A stretch of DNA of 64,000 bases from Symsagittifera roscoffensis (taxonomy: Eukaryota > Xenacoelomorpha > Acoela > Convolutidae), in contig NW_026971719.1 of assembly GCF_963678635.1 (NCBI RefSeq), forward strand, positions 55,281 through 119,280, written 5' to 3'. Each line of letters opens with the position of its first letter. Positions within the stretch are counted from its first letter, which is position 1. The translations under genes were made by a program, and so were the position numbers. Of the stretch, positions 42,567-55,020 are shown in pieces. The notes under the pieces were generated by a model that was not told where the DNA came from, did no database searches, and was given only the letters and a program-made list of their open reading frames with translations.

Positions 42567-42908
42567 CTAGCACAAGCATCCCTTTTTCTGTCGGCATATC
42601 GAGGAACGGAGACTCGCAAAGTTTGCGCTTGTTGTTATCTTCTTTCCATCTGAATTTTTTACCTTTTTTTTCGCAACATTTGCTACATAGGGTATACCTT
42701 TGATAAACTCTCGGTAGTAATTAGCGAATCCGAGAAAGATCATCGAAATAGCTGAGCTCTTACTGTTTGGATTGGGGACCAGGCCCACCTGTCGGTTGTT
42801 TAAAAACTCATTCGATAACCTCATCCTAAACATCGCTATTACAGCTTCGATTAGTTCTAACCTAACCTTCCGATCTAGGAAAATTGGCACCTTTGCTCGA
42901 TTAATCAT
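42567..42908 (-). pseudogene. Element B protease-RT junction fused to RT connection region (RT core deleted)
   Basis: The frame starts INRAKVPIFLDRKVRLE, a post-protease region, and then within about 60 codons reads FLGFANYYREFIKG, which belongs to the connection between RT palm/thumb and RNase H. The whole catalytic RT core, including the YxDD box, is missing between them. This internal deletion makes the element non-autonomous. Confidence 0.75.
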
Positions 42909-42929
42909 GATTTTATAAACGGGTTAATT

Positions 42930-43060
42930 TTCATACTTCCTCTCTGGGGCCTTGATTCGTATCAAACCGTCTTTAAGATCGATTGTGAGGTCGAAATTGC
43001 GCACGAAGTCTCGTCCTAGGATAAACTGGTCGGATTCGTCCAGGTTCTCGACAAGCAGAA
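42930..43060 (-). pseudogene. Element B aspartyl protease C-terminal part
   Basis: The minus strand reads ILGRDFVRNFDLTIDLKDGLIR, the conserved ILG-x-DF end of a retropepsin, followed by a stop. The active-site DTG/DSG portion is not clear in the preceding sequence. Confidence 0.65.
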
Positions 43061-43127
43061 AACTCATCCAGAAGCTCTGGTACCTGAAGGTCTTCTGAGT
43101 GAGTGAGAAGCTTCTTCCTAAAATAGC

Positions 43128-43433
43128 TTAGCCATTACTGTTTGTGTTGGGGACCAGACACACATGTCTGTTGTTACTAAGCTCAGACAGCTCACTTGCA
43201 TTTGTCACGTGAGCTTGCGTGTAATTATTTGTGCCGTCCACATTCATCAGGATCGGGTATGGGCCATATATTTCTATATAATTTCCATCCACTCTCAACA
43301 GTATCGGCCCACTTGTTTTGAGTAACGCTCTCATGGCACTTGAAAACAACTTGAGTTCTTTTTCTCTCAAGTAGTCTGCGTAGATATCCAGGTGCACCAG
43401 CGTGATCTCAGACGCTTCACTCAATTTCTTCAC
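43128..43433 (-). pseudogene. Element B Gag-Pol fragment ahead of protease
   Basis: 101 codons, mixed composition (SEASEITLVHLDIYADYL and so on). Ends with a VCLVPNTNSNG string that is repeated in diverged form (VGLVPNPNSKSS) at 42760-42800, so the two segments share a duplicated piece. Confidence 0.45.
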
Positions 43434-43456
43434 TACCTGATGACCTGCGACAGATA

Positions 43457-43828
43457 TTATTGATAATATTTTTGTCCCCCTCTTGTCAAGCCGAAGGTCT
43501 TCCCTGAGATGAAATTCAACATCAGATCCTGTTTCCTGGGTTCCTGGTTGTTCTCCCCTTTCGCTGCCTTCTCTAGGATGTCAAGTTTCTCTCGCAGCTC
43601 AGTGGTTTCTTGTTCAGATCTTAGCCACTGCTCAACTTCTTTCGTGACTATTTCTTGCTGAACATTCTGTAGTGCGGTCCGAGCTGCTAAGCCATAATCT
43701 ATTTTAAGCACACTAGCTGACTCAGCCTCTAAGCTCGGGGCAATTGCGTCATCAGGCAAGTTCTCGACTTTTTTAGTCGTGAATGTGCCTTTTGTGACTT
43801 CTTTCTTTCGGGATTCAGCTTCGTTCAT
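43457..43828 (-). pseudogene. Element B Gag-Pol charged coiled-coil fragment
   Basis: 123 codons rich in Glu/Lys/Gln (QNVQQEIVTKEVEQWLRSEQ, EKLDILEKAAKG), between the zinc knuckle and protease. Likely the linker or N-terminal protease-flanking region. Frame broken on both sides. Confidence 0.5.
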
Positions 43829-43868
43829 TAGGCGTACTTGACTAGCCTTGACTTTTAATAGCGCCTGT

Positions 43869-44051
43869 TCAGGCGAGTATGCTTCGCGTCTGCCACTGCA
43901 TCCAAAATTGAGTGCAGTCTGATTTGAAATGTCCTTTCAGATTACAAAAGAAGCACCTCGGTCCATACTTCATCATGATCCCTCTCACATATTCTTCGTG
44001 GTCGTCGTCAGTTGCGTCAACATCGTCATGAAAGTAACCAAGCACTTTCAT
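43869..44051 (-). pseudogene. Element B Gag zinc knuckle
   Basis: Contains CFFCNLKGHFKSDC, a CX2CX4HX4C zinc knuckle typical of the nucleocapsid part of Gag, which binds RNA. An acidic stretch (DDVDATDDDHEEY) precedes it. Confidence 0.8.
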
Positions 44052-44300
44052 CTATTGTTTATAAGTGGACCAAGCTGACACTAGATGGTCCAGCGAACCA
44101 TAATTAGCGCATGACCTCCTCTTGTCCCTGTGCCGGTGTTATTTTCGCTGTAGTTGCCGTAGTCGTTGTAGCGATTTTTAGCCCTTGGTTTTATGAGCTG
44201 ATTTTCACGTGATTTCATTCGCAAATCATCGGTTGTCGGCACGGAGTCCCCTGACAAGGTAAATGTGTGGCCAGCATTGTTTCCAGTTGACTTTCTTTAC

Positions 44301-44988
44301 TCAAGCCATGAACTTCGAGGCTGTGGCCAAATTCCGTTCGGAGATCCTCTCGTCGGGATTACCTCTCCTTCTGAGCAGCTTCAGGTCATCCAAAAACTTA
44401 TTGATGAACTCATCATCTCTATGAAGCCTCTTTTCAAACTTCACCATGGCTTGATGCCCATGTACACACGAGCCGAAACTACTCAGTAAGATGTCGACGA
44501 TTTTGCGAGCACTGTCTCGTTCATTTGCCCTTTTCGCTATCACACAGCTCAGGGCCGAGACCTCTAAGATACTCGTCAGTGCGCTACATTCAAGTTTCTT
44601 GGAGACGTTCTCTTCCTCAAAAAGCAACTTCATCAGCTCTATCCAGGTATCAATAAAGCGCCGATGTGGCATCCGCTTTTGGCGTGATTAGATTCGTCCA
44701 ATCTGCCATCGACGGGGCTGCCCTAAGTATCTCCCTGTGGTTATGCTTTAAACTCGTTCTTGATGTCGGTCGAGCCTCCGCATGGAAGTGGGTTTCACAT
44801 CCGTCAGTCGTCTGACGCGAGACCTCCATTGGACCGGAACGATTCTCTCGGTTGCTGCCGCTCGAGATTTTGTGAAACTTGCGCATCATAAGGCCAGCCT
44901 TGGCATCTAACCTCTTCTCGAAGCTAGTCATCGTATGAGCATAGGGGCTGTCATGATTGTTTAATGATCGCTCGATCTCTGTTGTCAT
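44301..44988 (-). pseudogene. Element B Gag capsid-like fragments
   Basis: 44301-44672 includes FEKRLHRDDEFINKFLDDLKLLRRRGNP, the pattern of the retrotransposon Gag helical domain, and KIVDILLSSFGS before it. 44650-44988 is the preceding piece in another frame. Together they mark capsid-like Gag. Confidence 0.65.
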
Positions 44989-45009
44989 CCTACTGTCTCT
45001 TTCTTCTGA

Positions 45010-45883
45010 CTACTTGGTTGCTAGAGCCAAGCTCTCCGCAAGCCACTGATCGCTGTTTTGAACCAACTGGGCTTGATCAATTCTGGCTTGTAATTTTGCG
45101 TCTGCCAGCTCGTCTCTTAACCTCTCATGGCCATGTTGAGCTCTTTCTTCCATTCTGTCTATCCTTTTCGTCATATCCTGTCGCATTTCTTCGAGGCTTG
45201 TTATTACGCTGGCAAACATGCCACCCACACCACTGGCCGTTCCCAACACTGGGATAAGACCTAGAGACGATGATGTCATTTGAGATTGCAGCTGGTTATC
45301 GATGTTGCTCTACTTTTCGTGTGTCCATCGACATCATCAGCCTATCGAAGTTCGAGGCTGCTCCCATCGTTATCCCATCTGACATCGGTCTTGATGGCGA
45401 ATTGGACCTCGCTTTCTTACTCTTCTCATGTCTCGGGCTAGGTGTGAAGTCCGTGTCCGAGTGCATCAGTCCGGATGGTCAAAGCCAGAAGCATTGTCAT
45501 GCCTTCATCGTACAATGTCTTGAAACTCTTTCTTTTCTTGAGCTTGGTTGCTCTTCCCTGGGACTTATGCTCCACATCATCGGATTCTTGCCCTGCTTGA
45601 CTAGAGAGGATTGTTCGTTTTTCCGACAATTGCTCTTGGTGTCCAATTTGACGTCATTTTGAGAAACAGTTCCTCTCCTACATTGGTCTAGGAACGCTCC
45701 GAGGTCCTCTGGGGTTTCTCGATCCCTTCCAGGTCGAAGTCGTCGCGGGCTCTTCCAGGTCGTCATGATGGTGGCGGTTGGGACGGAAGGATCGGTTGGT
45801 GTCACCTTCTCCGCCCCGGCCTCAGCGTTTTGCCCATCATCACCATCTAGATTCTTCTCACTTCTTAGTTTTATGCCGCTCAC
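45010..45883 (-). pseudogene. Element B Gag N-terminal fragments
   Basis: 45497-45883 starts MSGIKLRSEKNLDGDD and is charged. 45010-45279 is a coiled-coil-like stretch (SLEEMRQDMTKRIDRMEERAQ). Frames differ, so at least one shift lies between. Gag probably begins near 45883. Confidence 0.5.
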
Positions 45884-46009
45884 TGAAAGATCACTATGGC
45901 CCTCACTCGTTGCTCCTAAAGCAAAGAAGTCGAAGATTGGCTAGGCCGCGACTTAAACCTCTGCGTGCTCCGCGTCCTCAGCCTGAGAATCTTAAACGTT
46001 TCTCCTAAC

Positions 46010-48920
46010 GAGTCTATCCGGTGCAAGTTTCGTGATAAGTGAATTCTTATATACGCAAAAAAATGTATATTCTGACGACAGTGCAGAAGTCCCACAAAAA
46101 AAAATTCAGAAAACTTGCTTAAGCCTACTTGTTCAAAATCTGAAGTATTCTTTTAATCTGTTAGAGATGTTATTAGTGACTCAACTAAAGTTAAGCACAA
46201 GGTCTGCCCAGTGCTGAGTTACTACTGACTCTACTCAACAACTTAGTTTTATAGTATCACAAAAATTTACAAGATATTATAACCAGCACACAAAACACAG
46301 TTGGCAATAAATTAACAACAAACTTTATAGGTGACAGTGATCTCTCGCTTCAGTATCAATTTATTGCCACTAATGTCTGAAAACACTGCGTCATTTCAAA
46401 TCAAACAATTCTTCATAAAATAGCCGTGATGATTTCAAAAACAGATAAATAAAACTTAATCTTAAAGGAAAAGAATTCCCAAAATTGGAACACTCCAAAC
46501 GAATGAAGCCCAGGATACTATGTTCTCAAGTGAGCGTGTCTTGCTTAATCCACTCACCGAAATCTTCTTTTGCGATTGTTCTGCGATTGCCCGTGCTGTC
46601 CTATTAAGTAGCACAAAGCAATCACACAATCAAAATAAGAATCGAAAAAATTTGTTCGGGTACTTCTGATGAACCCGATTTAGAATCCAAAGCTGATCGC
46701 GAATCTCCGGGTCAACTTGGTTGTTTTATTCTTAAATCGACATTCTAGTCGACCTTTTATTTCAACCTAAAGGGATATTCAAGATGTTTAAATTATCCCG
46801 GAGGGTCCCTCCAAATTTTCGCTATGGAGGGCTGTTAAGGGACCTAACGCACCTCGGAGGGTTACTTCGGAGGGTAATTAGAACACTTGGCTTACTCCGG
46901 AGGGTTAATTCTGTGTGTACCTTAAACACCTAATTTGCTTCGGAGGGTCACCTTAAATTCACAAAGGAGGGTCAATAAGAGGCTTAATACACCACGGAGG
47001 GTTACTTCGGAGGGTGCACTCAAATTTCCAAATTGTCAAGTTCCGCTTCAAAGGGGTATCAAACCACTGTAAAAAAAGAACAAAACAGGCCAAGTTCACT
47101 CTAAGGCTCTTTTTCAACTATTCGGCAGGATTCAATGAAAGGTTTCTACTAGGGAGGGTTGTTAAGGGGCTTAACTGACTCCAGAGGGTCACATCGGACA
47201 GTTCCCCAAAAATCATGAAAACAAGTGTTTTCACCGAGATAAACCCTCCGATCGCTGTCAACACTTAATCAAAACAAGGTTGGTCGACCCGGTCAACCTA
47301 CTCACTAAAATAAAAAATTTTGTCGCTTTTTGTAAAATTTTTGTAAAATTTTCTGTCGCTCTGAGAGTTCCCAAAATTTCTGACCTTTTAAGCCAACATA
47401 TTCTAAAACAAATTTTCTTTCCTGAACTTATCAACCTAAAAGCGGTTGCTGCTCAGAAAATTGATCAATAACTTCCCCATATGGTACTAAAATTACTCCA
47501 ATCCGTTTATTGTCTTTGAGAAATCAACAAAAACTCGTTTGCTAAATTGACCTTTTTCACTACCTATATAGACTTTTTTCGCAGTTCTTTTTGTAAGTGC
47601 TTAAAAATACTCGAAACGACCGCAGTAGCCCAGTGCAGCATTGCAAAAAACATGACTAAAATTGGTTTAGAAATAAAAAATTTGACCAAAAACAGTCAAT
47701 TTTGGACTCTCCGATTCCTTCTTCTTCCAATCTTTAAGTATTTAGCTCTATCCACTTAGCTACTTGGAGGGTTACTCAAAAATTTTTCTAACAACAGAGC
47801 TCTTTGTGCTGGCAGACTCCTAACACAAAAAAAAATTATCGCTTTAACTCTAAAGACTCAAGATTTCGATCCTCAAAACAAATTGACGAAATTCGGAAAA
47901 TTACAAAAGATTTTGGTCGAAAAACTTCATTTTCGTCAACTTCTACTGAGTCTTTTTCCGCGCGGTTTCTTTAGTTAGGTGAACCGAACTGCGTAATAGT
48001 TTACTGCGCAGAAGCTTTTTGTTGATCGAAAGAACTTGGATATCCAAAACTTTTGGGGTTTACAGTTTGGTCGAAATTTTTTTTTTTTTTAAATAAATTT
48101 AGGTTGTTTTTCCGTGTCTAAATGGGAGATAAGTAATAAACAAAAAGGGTAATAACATATTAACAGTTTTTTTTTTAAAATTATTATACCAAAATACCTG
48201 AATTAAGACCCTTAACTCGGAAATTCGCGATCGTTGGAGGGTACAATCGGACAGCACTAATTGTGTCCCCACCACTTTAGTTTTCATGAAAAAAAAACCC
48301 GAACGATTCTAAAAATGTGTCAACGATACTCAACAGTCATCGGGGATCATTGAGTCTGGAACAAGTCTGTCAGCTTGCCACTCTACCCTCCGGTCACCGG
48401 CAAAATTATCCTTAACGTGCTTAAATGCTCAAACACTCGAGGGTACCCAATCAACAACAAAAACACTCGATCTTTCAATCAGAATTGATTTAAATAATTC
48501 TGAAACAATGAGCATAGGAAAGTCAGATCGCATCTCGTCCGGAAAAACGTATAAACTGTCATTTTATATTTCCTACAATTTTTTGTTTTTTTAAAGTTTT
48601 TTGTACTTTTCAGTTTTCAATTAAGTTTTTTTTGGCTTTCTCTTGATTATACGATATTTTTGTTTGGTTTTACGCTTTCTGTTACTTTTTTTTGATCCAA
48701 GGGCTTCGGGATAAGCAGGCTCTAGATTTCCCACCCAACCCTCCGACTCCGGATTTTTTGGTCCTAACTAAGTTAAAAAGCTAAATTGTACCAGGCGGAG
48801 GGTTGGTACCTTCCGCCTAATACAATACATTACATTAAGGCCTCTAACTTGGGCATACGTCCGCAGTGGAGGGTTCGTCACTGAAACGTTTGCTGATCAT
48901 GATGGTCTTGCTTTTAACAG
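46010..48920 (-). other. Element B long leader with repeated GGAGGGT heptamers
   Basis: About 3 kb between the 5' LTR and gag, AT-rich and non-coding. The plus strand shows GGAGGGT (ACCCTCC on the element strand) about a dozen times, clustered at 46799-47160 and then scattered to 48875, usually after C or T. Spacing is irregular. Confidence 0.6.
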
Positions 48921-48938
48921 GTCCACACAGGAGCGCCA
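48921..48938 (-). promoter_or_regulatory. Candidate primer-binding site of element B
   Basis: On the element strand TGGCGCTCCTGTGTGGAC begins 12 nt after the LTR edge at 48951. Many LTR elements start their tRNA primer site with TGG at this position. The matching tRNA has not been identified. Confidence 0.3.
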
Positions 48939-48950
48939 TAAAATCGTCTC

Positions 48951-49825
48951 TGTAACATTCGCCCAAACATTAAACAGTGACCTAGCGCAGAAAAAGCACC
49001 TATTGACGACTGGCAGGCGTCAGTTACCTTAACTCTACTCGTTTTTCACCGTCTAGGCCTAGCTGGTTAGTTTTCTGGTCTGTTTAGGGCTAAGTAAAAA
49101 GTCACCATTTTTAGGCCATCAGTCAAACGAGTTTTGACCAGCTTTTGTCACATGCGAAGATACTCACATAGCTGGGTCTCGAATCCCCAGACTACGGGAC
49201 TACCATTAAAAATACGGCTCAGAATCTTATATTTGCTATGTTTATAGTGAAAACTGTATACTAAATCCATTGGGGATGGATTGACATTTCCTTCTCTCTA
49301 GCTGCTCATGCTCTGAAATATTACCTAAAATTGGAACCAAAACAAATATTCGGGGCAACACAGCAGCTAAAATGTATGTTCAAGAGTCTGACACTGTAAA
49401 TAATAGTTTCTGGATACCGGGCCTCGAACTCCGTCTCCCCACAGAGATAACGTCGTTATCCCTCCAATCTCGTGGTACAGGAAGGTACGGATCCACTCGG
49501 CTGTCCCACTGAAGCCTCCTTTCTTCTTATATACTTCTGGTGAGCGTCTTATCGTGTCTTGTTATCATGATAAAAGGCTTCATTTCTTCGTGTTTTTCTC
49601 CAACTGTTTCCCATCTTGTTAATTTGGCTGTGTTTTTGTTCTGTTCATTTTGTCCTTTTCTGGCCAAAATGGCCGTTTTCACGTTTCTCAGAATTACTCC
49701 AGTCTAAAATTTAAAAACCTGGAATTTCCCCACCCTCCGTTTCGATTTCGAAGCTAACGTCCCTAATGCCTGGCTTACTTCTCGCCTGAGGGTTCGACTG
49801 TGCCAATCCGGGGGAATGGCCTACA
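48951..49825 (-). repeat. Element B 5' LTR (right copy)
   Basis: Direct repeat of 35126-35960, starting TGTAAC and ending close to CTACA. It carries an extra stretch near 49628-49685, including TTGGCC...GGCC-type sequence, that is absent from the left copy. The copies differ at many bases, so the insertion is old. Confidence 0.8.
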
Positions 49826-49829
49826 GTCA

Positions 49830-50690
49830 CCTATCCTTTCATTCATCCGAAAAGCCTCCCATCTAATCAACCATCCATCCATGCAATCAGCCATCCATTC
49901 ATCAAACCTGCTACTCCCAGCTATCCGTTCATCAAAAAAATATCGGCGTTGCTATCAAATCAGACGTCCAGCAATCAGTCACTTTGTCGTCCACTAAGCT
50001 ATTCATCCACACACATACCTAAAAATCCAGTCGCCGATCCATCAAGCTAATTTTTTAGCCATTCAGCCACGTATCGTTGAGCCCTGCCAACCATCAATCA
50101 TGTCATCCATACCTCAAGCCAACTATCGATACGGTCTTTTATCAAGCTATTGAATCGAGCATTCGGCGATCCTGCCATTCATCCATCTAGCTTTGCAACA
50201 TCTAGCCGACCATTCTCCATCCAGCAAGTGATCAGTCCAAACATCTTTTTGATCATTTATCTATCAGTCTTCGATCAGTCCAACAATGCAGCCATCCATC
50301 CAATCATCGATTCATTTCTTTATCCAGCTAATCCTCCATCTATAGATTAATCCATGCATCATAAGGCTATCCATCCAGCATTAAACCATACACCCATCAA
50401 GCCATCCTTCAATGATCAATTGTCCATGCGTTTGTGAAGCCATCGCCCATCTAACTAATCAGCTATTCATCAGTCTGATGGAATTTGCTGTCCGGTTATC
50501 TAGCCATCTATTCATCTAACCGTCCTTTCAACTGTTCATCCAATCAGGTTTTGATCCAAGCAACCAGTCATCAACCCGTCCATTCATACAGCCTTCAATC
50601 CCTTGGTATATCTAGATATACCTCCGTCCATCTTTCCAACCAACCCACCAGTTGAATTTTCAACGATCATTCTATCGAAATGAGGTTGTC
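49830..50690. repeat. ATCC-rich satellite, right arm, first copy
   Basis: Degenerate ATCC/CCAT sequence that is the reverse complement of left-arm 26820-27550. It directly follows the 5' LTR of element B, so it is the far side of the insertion site. Confidence 0.8.
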
Positions 50691-53600
50691 AATACACATA
50701 GATATGGCTATTTATAAAAAATTGGCTTAATTCCTGAATTTTCAAACTATCTATCTAAACCAACGTACTTTGGATTCAAGTAGTAGAAATGAAGTGAATT
50801 GTTACTATAAAAATTAATACTTCACCCAGCTAATCGATCAATGGGATTGTGTATTTAGAAAATTGAAAAAGTATGTGTGTAGATTTTATAAAGGTATCTA
50901 AGAAAGTATGTAGGAAAGTATCCATATGAGCATCTAGGTGAGGTAGTGAATGACTTAGCATATAACTAAGTAGGTATAGTTATATAAACAAAAACGAAGT
51001 TTTAGATAAGTAACTAGAGTAAATAAATGTAAAAAGTTAAGGAACAAAGCCTAAGTACAGTCATGTACAGAAGATAAGAAATCAGAAGTAAGTAAAGAAT
51101 TAATTGAAAATATTTTTAAAATATCTCAACCAAATTAGAAGGAAATATTGTTAGGTAAGTTAAGTAAACTAACTACTTTTTTGTTTTACTAAAAAATAAA
51201 AAAAAATGTGAAGTAAGCTAGAGAGAAGATAAAGCAAAATAAAAGTCAGATAAGCAAAGTAAGTAAGTTTGTTGTGAGCTTAGATGAACACAGTAAAATA
51301 AAATTAGGTAAAACAAACTAAGAAAAAGTAAAGTTAAGCAAAAAAAAGAAAACAAATAAAAATACAGTTAGCTGATATAAGAGTAAAACTAGTACTAAAA
51401 AAACTAAGCTTAAGTGAAGAAAAGTAAAAAAGTTCAGTAAAAATGATTAAATCAAATAGAAAAATAAAATTAAGTGAAATAGGCTAATTTTAATTAGATT
51501 CACGTAAAAAAAGTAAACCAGGAAACTAATAAAGTAACTAATAAGTCAGTTGTATGTAAGTGAGTGAGTGAAAAATCAAGTAAGTAAGTAAATGAGTAAA
51601 AAAGGAAGCACGTAACTAAGAAGGTAAGTAAGTAAGTAACTAAGTAAGTAAAAACAAAATAAATCAGTAAGTAAGTCTCCATGTAAGTAAGTGAGTAAGT
51701 TAGCAAGAAGTAAGTAGGTAAGTAAGTGAGTAAATAATTAAGTAGGTAAGTAAGTGAATGGTTTGGATTCAAGTACTAGAAAGGAAGTGAAATGTTACTA
51801 TAAAAACTAACACTTCACCCAGCTAATCGATCAATGGGATGGTGTATTTAGAAATTTGAAAAAGTATGTGTGTAGATTTTATAAAGGTATCTAAGAAAGT
51901 ATGTAGGAAAGTATCTGACCGTTCATCAAAAAGTCTATCGGTGTTGCTATCAAATCAGATGTCCAGCAATCAGTCTTCTTCTCGTCCACTAAGCTATCCT
52001 TCCACACACAAAACTAACAATCCTGTCGCCAATCCATCGAGCTAATTTTTTAGCCATTCAGACACGTATCGTTGAACCCTGCCAACCATCCATCATGTCA
52101 TCCATACCTCAAGCCAACTATCGATGCGGTCTTTTATCAAGCTATTCAGCCGAGCATTCGTCGATCCTGCCATTCATCCATCTAGCTATGCAACATCTAG
52201 CCGACCATTCTCCATCCAGCAAGTGATCAGTCCAAACATCTTTTTAATCCTTTTTCTATCAGTCTCCTATCAGTCCAACAAGGCAGCCATCCATCCAATC
52301 ATCGATTCATTCCTTTATCCAGCCAATCCTCTATCTATAGATTAATCCATGCATCAAGCCATCCATTCATCAAGCCATCCATCCATCCATCATAGCGCTA
52401 TCCATCCAGCATTAAACCATACACCAATCGACTCATTCTTCATTGATCAATTGTCCATGCGTATGTGAAGCCATCGCCCATCTAACTAATCAGCTATTCA
52501 TCACTCTGATGGAATTTGCTGTCCGGTTATCTAGCCATCTTTTCATCTAACCGTCCTTCCAACTGTTCATCCAATCAGGTTTTGATCCAACCAACCAGTC
52601 ATCAACCCGTCCATTCATACAGCCTTCAATCCCTTGGTATATCTAGCTATCCCTCCGTACATATTTCCAACCATCCCACCATTCGAAGTTTCAACGTTCA
52701 TTCTACCAAAATGAAGTTGTCACTGCACATAGATATGGCTATTTAAAAAAAATTGGCTTAATTCCTGAATTTTCAAACTATTTATCTAAACCAACGTAAT
52801 TTGGATTCACGTACTAGAAAGAAAGTGAATTGTTACTATAAAAATTGATACTTCACCCAGCTAATCGATCAATGGGATTGTGTATATAGAAAATTGAAAA
52901 AGTATGTGTGTAGATTTTATAAAGGTATCTAAGAAAGTATGTAGGGAATTATCTATACGAGCATCTAGGTGAGGTAGTGAATGACTAAGCATATAACTAA
53001 GTAGGTATAGTTATATAAACTAAAACGAAGTTTTAGATAAGTAACTAGAGTAAATAAATGTAAAAAGTTAAGGAACAAAGCCTAAGTACAGTCATGTACA
53101 GAAGATAAGAAATCAGAAGTAAGTAAAGAATTAATTGAAAATATTTTTGAAATATCTCAACCAAATTAGAAGGAAATATTGTTAGGTAAGTTAAGTAAAC
53201 TAACTACTTTTTTGTTTTACTAAAAAATAAAAAAAATGTGAAGTAAGCTAGAGAGAAGATAAAGCAAAATAAAAGTCAGATAAGCAGCGTAAGTAAGTTT
53301 TTTGTGAATTTAGGTGAACACAGTAAAGTAAAATTAGGTAAAACAAACTGTGAAAAAGTAAAGTAAAGCAAAGAAAAAATAGAAAACAAATAAAAATACA
53401 GTTAGCTGAGGATAAGAATCACATTAAAATTTAAAAAAGTAAGCTTAAATGAAGAAAAGTAAAAAAAGTTCAGTAAAAATGATTAAAAAAGTTAGAAAAA
53501 TAAAGTTAATTGAAATTGGCTAATTTTAATTATATTCATGTATATGAAGTAAACCAGGAAACTAATAAAGTAACTAGGTAGAAAGTAAAATAAGTGAGTA

Positions 53601-53900
53601 AGTTAGTAAAAAAGTAACTAGGTTATTACGTAGGAAGGTGGTAAGAAAGTAGGTAAGTGAATGATTAAGTAAATTAAAATTAAATAAGTCATATGTATGT
53701 AAGTGAGTAAGTGAAAATTCAAGTAAGTAAGTAAATGAGTAAAAAGGAAGCACGTAACTAAAAATTCAATTAAGTAAGTAATTAAGTAAAAAAAGTACAA
53801 AAATCAGTAAGTAAGTCTGTATGAAAGTAGGTGAGTAAGTGAGCAAGAAATAAGTAGGTAAGTAAGTGAGTAAATAAGTAAATAAGTAAGTGAATGGTTA
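49900..53900. repeat. Tandem duplication of about 2 kb in the right arm
   Basis: The block beginning CCGTTCATCAAAAA...CGG(T/C)GTTGCTATCAAATCAGA at 49928 recurs at about 51921. GGTCTTTTATCAAGCTATT recurs at about 50140 and 52128. A 150-bp segment ending AAGTATGTGTGTAGATTTTA occurs three times, near 50870, 51863 and 52900. Each copy contains an ATCC part followed by a GTAA part. Confidence 0.85.
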
Positions 53901-55020
53901 AGTAAAATTTTAATTGAATGAGTCAGTAGTATGTAAGTGAGTGAGTGAAAAAGTAAAAAAAAATAGTGAATAAGTAAAAAAGTAAGTAGGTGAGTAAGTA
54001 AGCAAGTAAGTATGCAAGTGAGCAAGAAATAAGTAAGTAAGTGAATAATCAAATAAATAGTAATTAAGTATGCCAGTAGTATATAGGTGAGTGAGTTAAA
54101 AAGTAAGTAAGTAAGTAAGTAATTAAGTAGAAAAGTAAGTAAGTGAGTAAATAATGAGTAAGTAAATACTTTGGTAAGTAAAAAACAGGTTTTTTAGTAA
54201 GTAAGTAAGTAAATAAGTGAGCAAGAAACAAGTAAGTAACTGAATAAATAAGTAATTAAGTAAATAATTAGGTAAATAAGAAGAAGTATTTCAAAAACTA
54301 AGTCAGTAAGTAAAAAAGTGAGCAAGAAATAAGTAGGTAAGTGAATGATTAGGTAAATAGTTGTTAAATAAGTCGGTAGTATGTAAGTGAGTGAGTGAAA
54401 ATTAAAGTAAATAAGTAAATAAGTAAAAAAGTAAGTAATTGAGTAAGTAAATAAGTAAGTAAAAATGTAAGTGAGCAAGAAAAAAGTAAGTAAGTGAATA
54501 ATTATGTAAATAGTAATTAAGTATGTCAGTAGTATATAAGTGAGTGAGTGAAAAAGTAAGTAAGTAAGTAATTAAGTAGAAAAGTAAGTAAGTGAGTAAG
54601 TAAGTAAGTAAGTAAATACTTTGTTAAGTAAAAAATAGGTTTTTTAGTAGTAAGTCAGTAAGTAAGTGAGCAAGAAACAAGTAAGTAACTGAATAAATAT
54701 GTAAGTAAATAATTAGGTAAATAAGAAAAAGTATTTCAAAAAGTAAGTCAGTAAGTAAAAAAGTGAGCAAGAAATAAGTAGGTAAGTGAATGATTAGGTA
54801 GATAATTGTTAAATAAGTCGGTAGTATGTAAACGAGTGAATGAAAATAAAAGTAAATAAGTAAATAAGTAAAAAAGTAAGTAAGTGAGTAAGTAAGTAAG
54901 TAAGTAAGTAGAAAATTAGGTAAGTAAAAAATAAGTAGTTCAGTAAGTAAGTAAGTAAAAAGGTAAGTAAATAAGTGAAAAAGTAAATAAAAAGTGAGTA
55001 GGTGAGTTTTGAGTTGGTAA
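53560..55020. repeat. GTAA-type simple satellite, outer right arm
   Basis: AAGTAAGTAAGT tetramers, the reverse complement of the left-arm TTAC satellite, with internal duplication of about 420-bp blocks (the AGGTTTTTTAGTA string recurs near 54188 and 54628). Minus-strand frames here encode only Leu/Thr/Tyr repeats. Confidence 0.9.

Larger units (their letters stand above)
35126..49825 (-). mobile_element. Element B: degenerate Ty3/gypsy LTR retroelement inside the right arm
   Basis: Two direct LTR-like repeats (about 35126-35960 and 48951-49825) flank minus-strand remnants of gag, CCHC, protease, RNase H, integrase and a third ORF. Frames are broken many times and the RT core is absent, so it cannot move by itself. 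ATCC-satellite sequence lies close by on both sides, showing insertion into the satellite part of the right arm. A target-site duplication cannot be fixed in the repetitive flanks. Confidence 0.85.

Noticed and set aside
49150..49220. tRNA T-arm-like string (GGGTCTCGAATCCCC) in the element B LTRs
   Set aside because: No matching A box, anticodon arm or acceptor stem around it, and the loop spacing is wrong.
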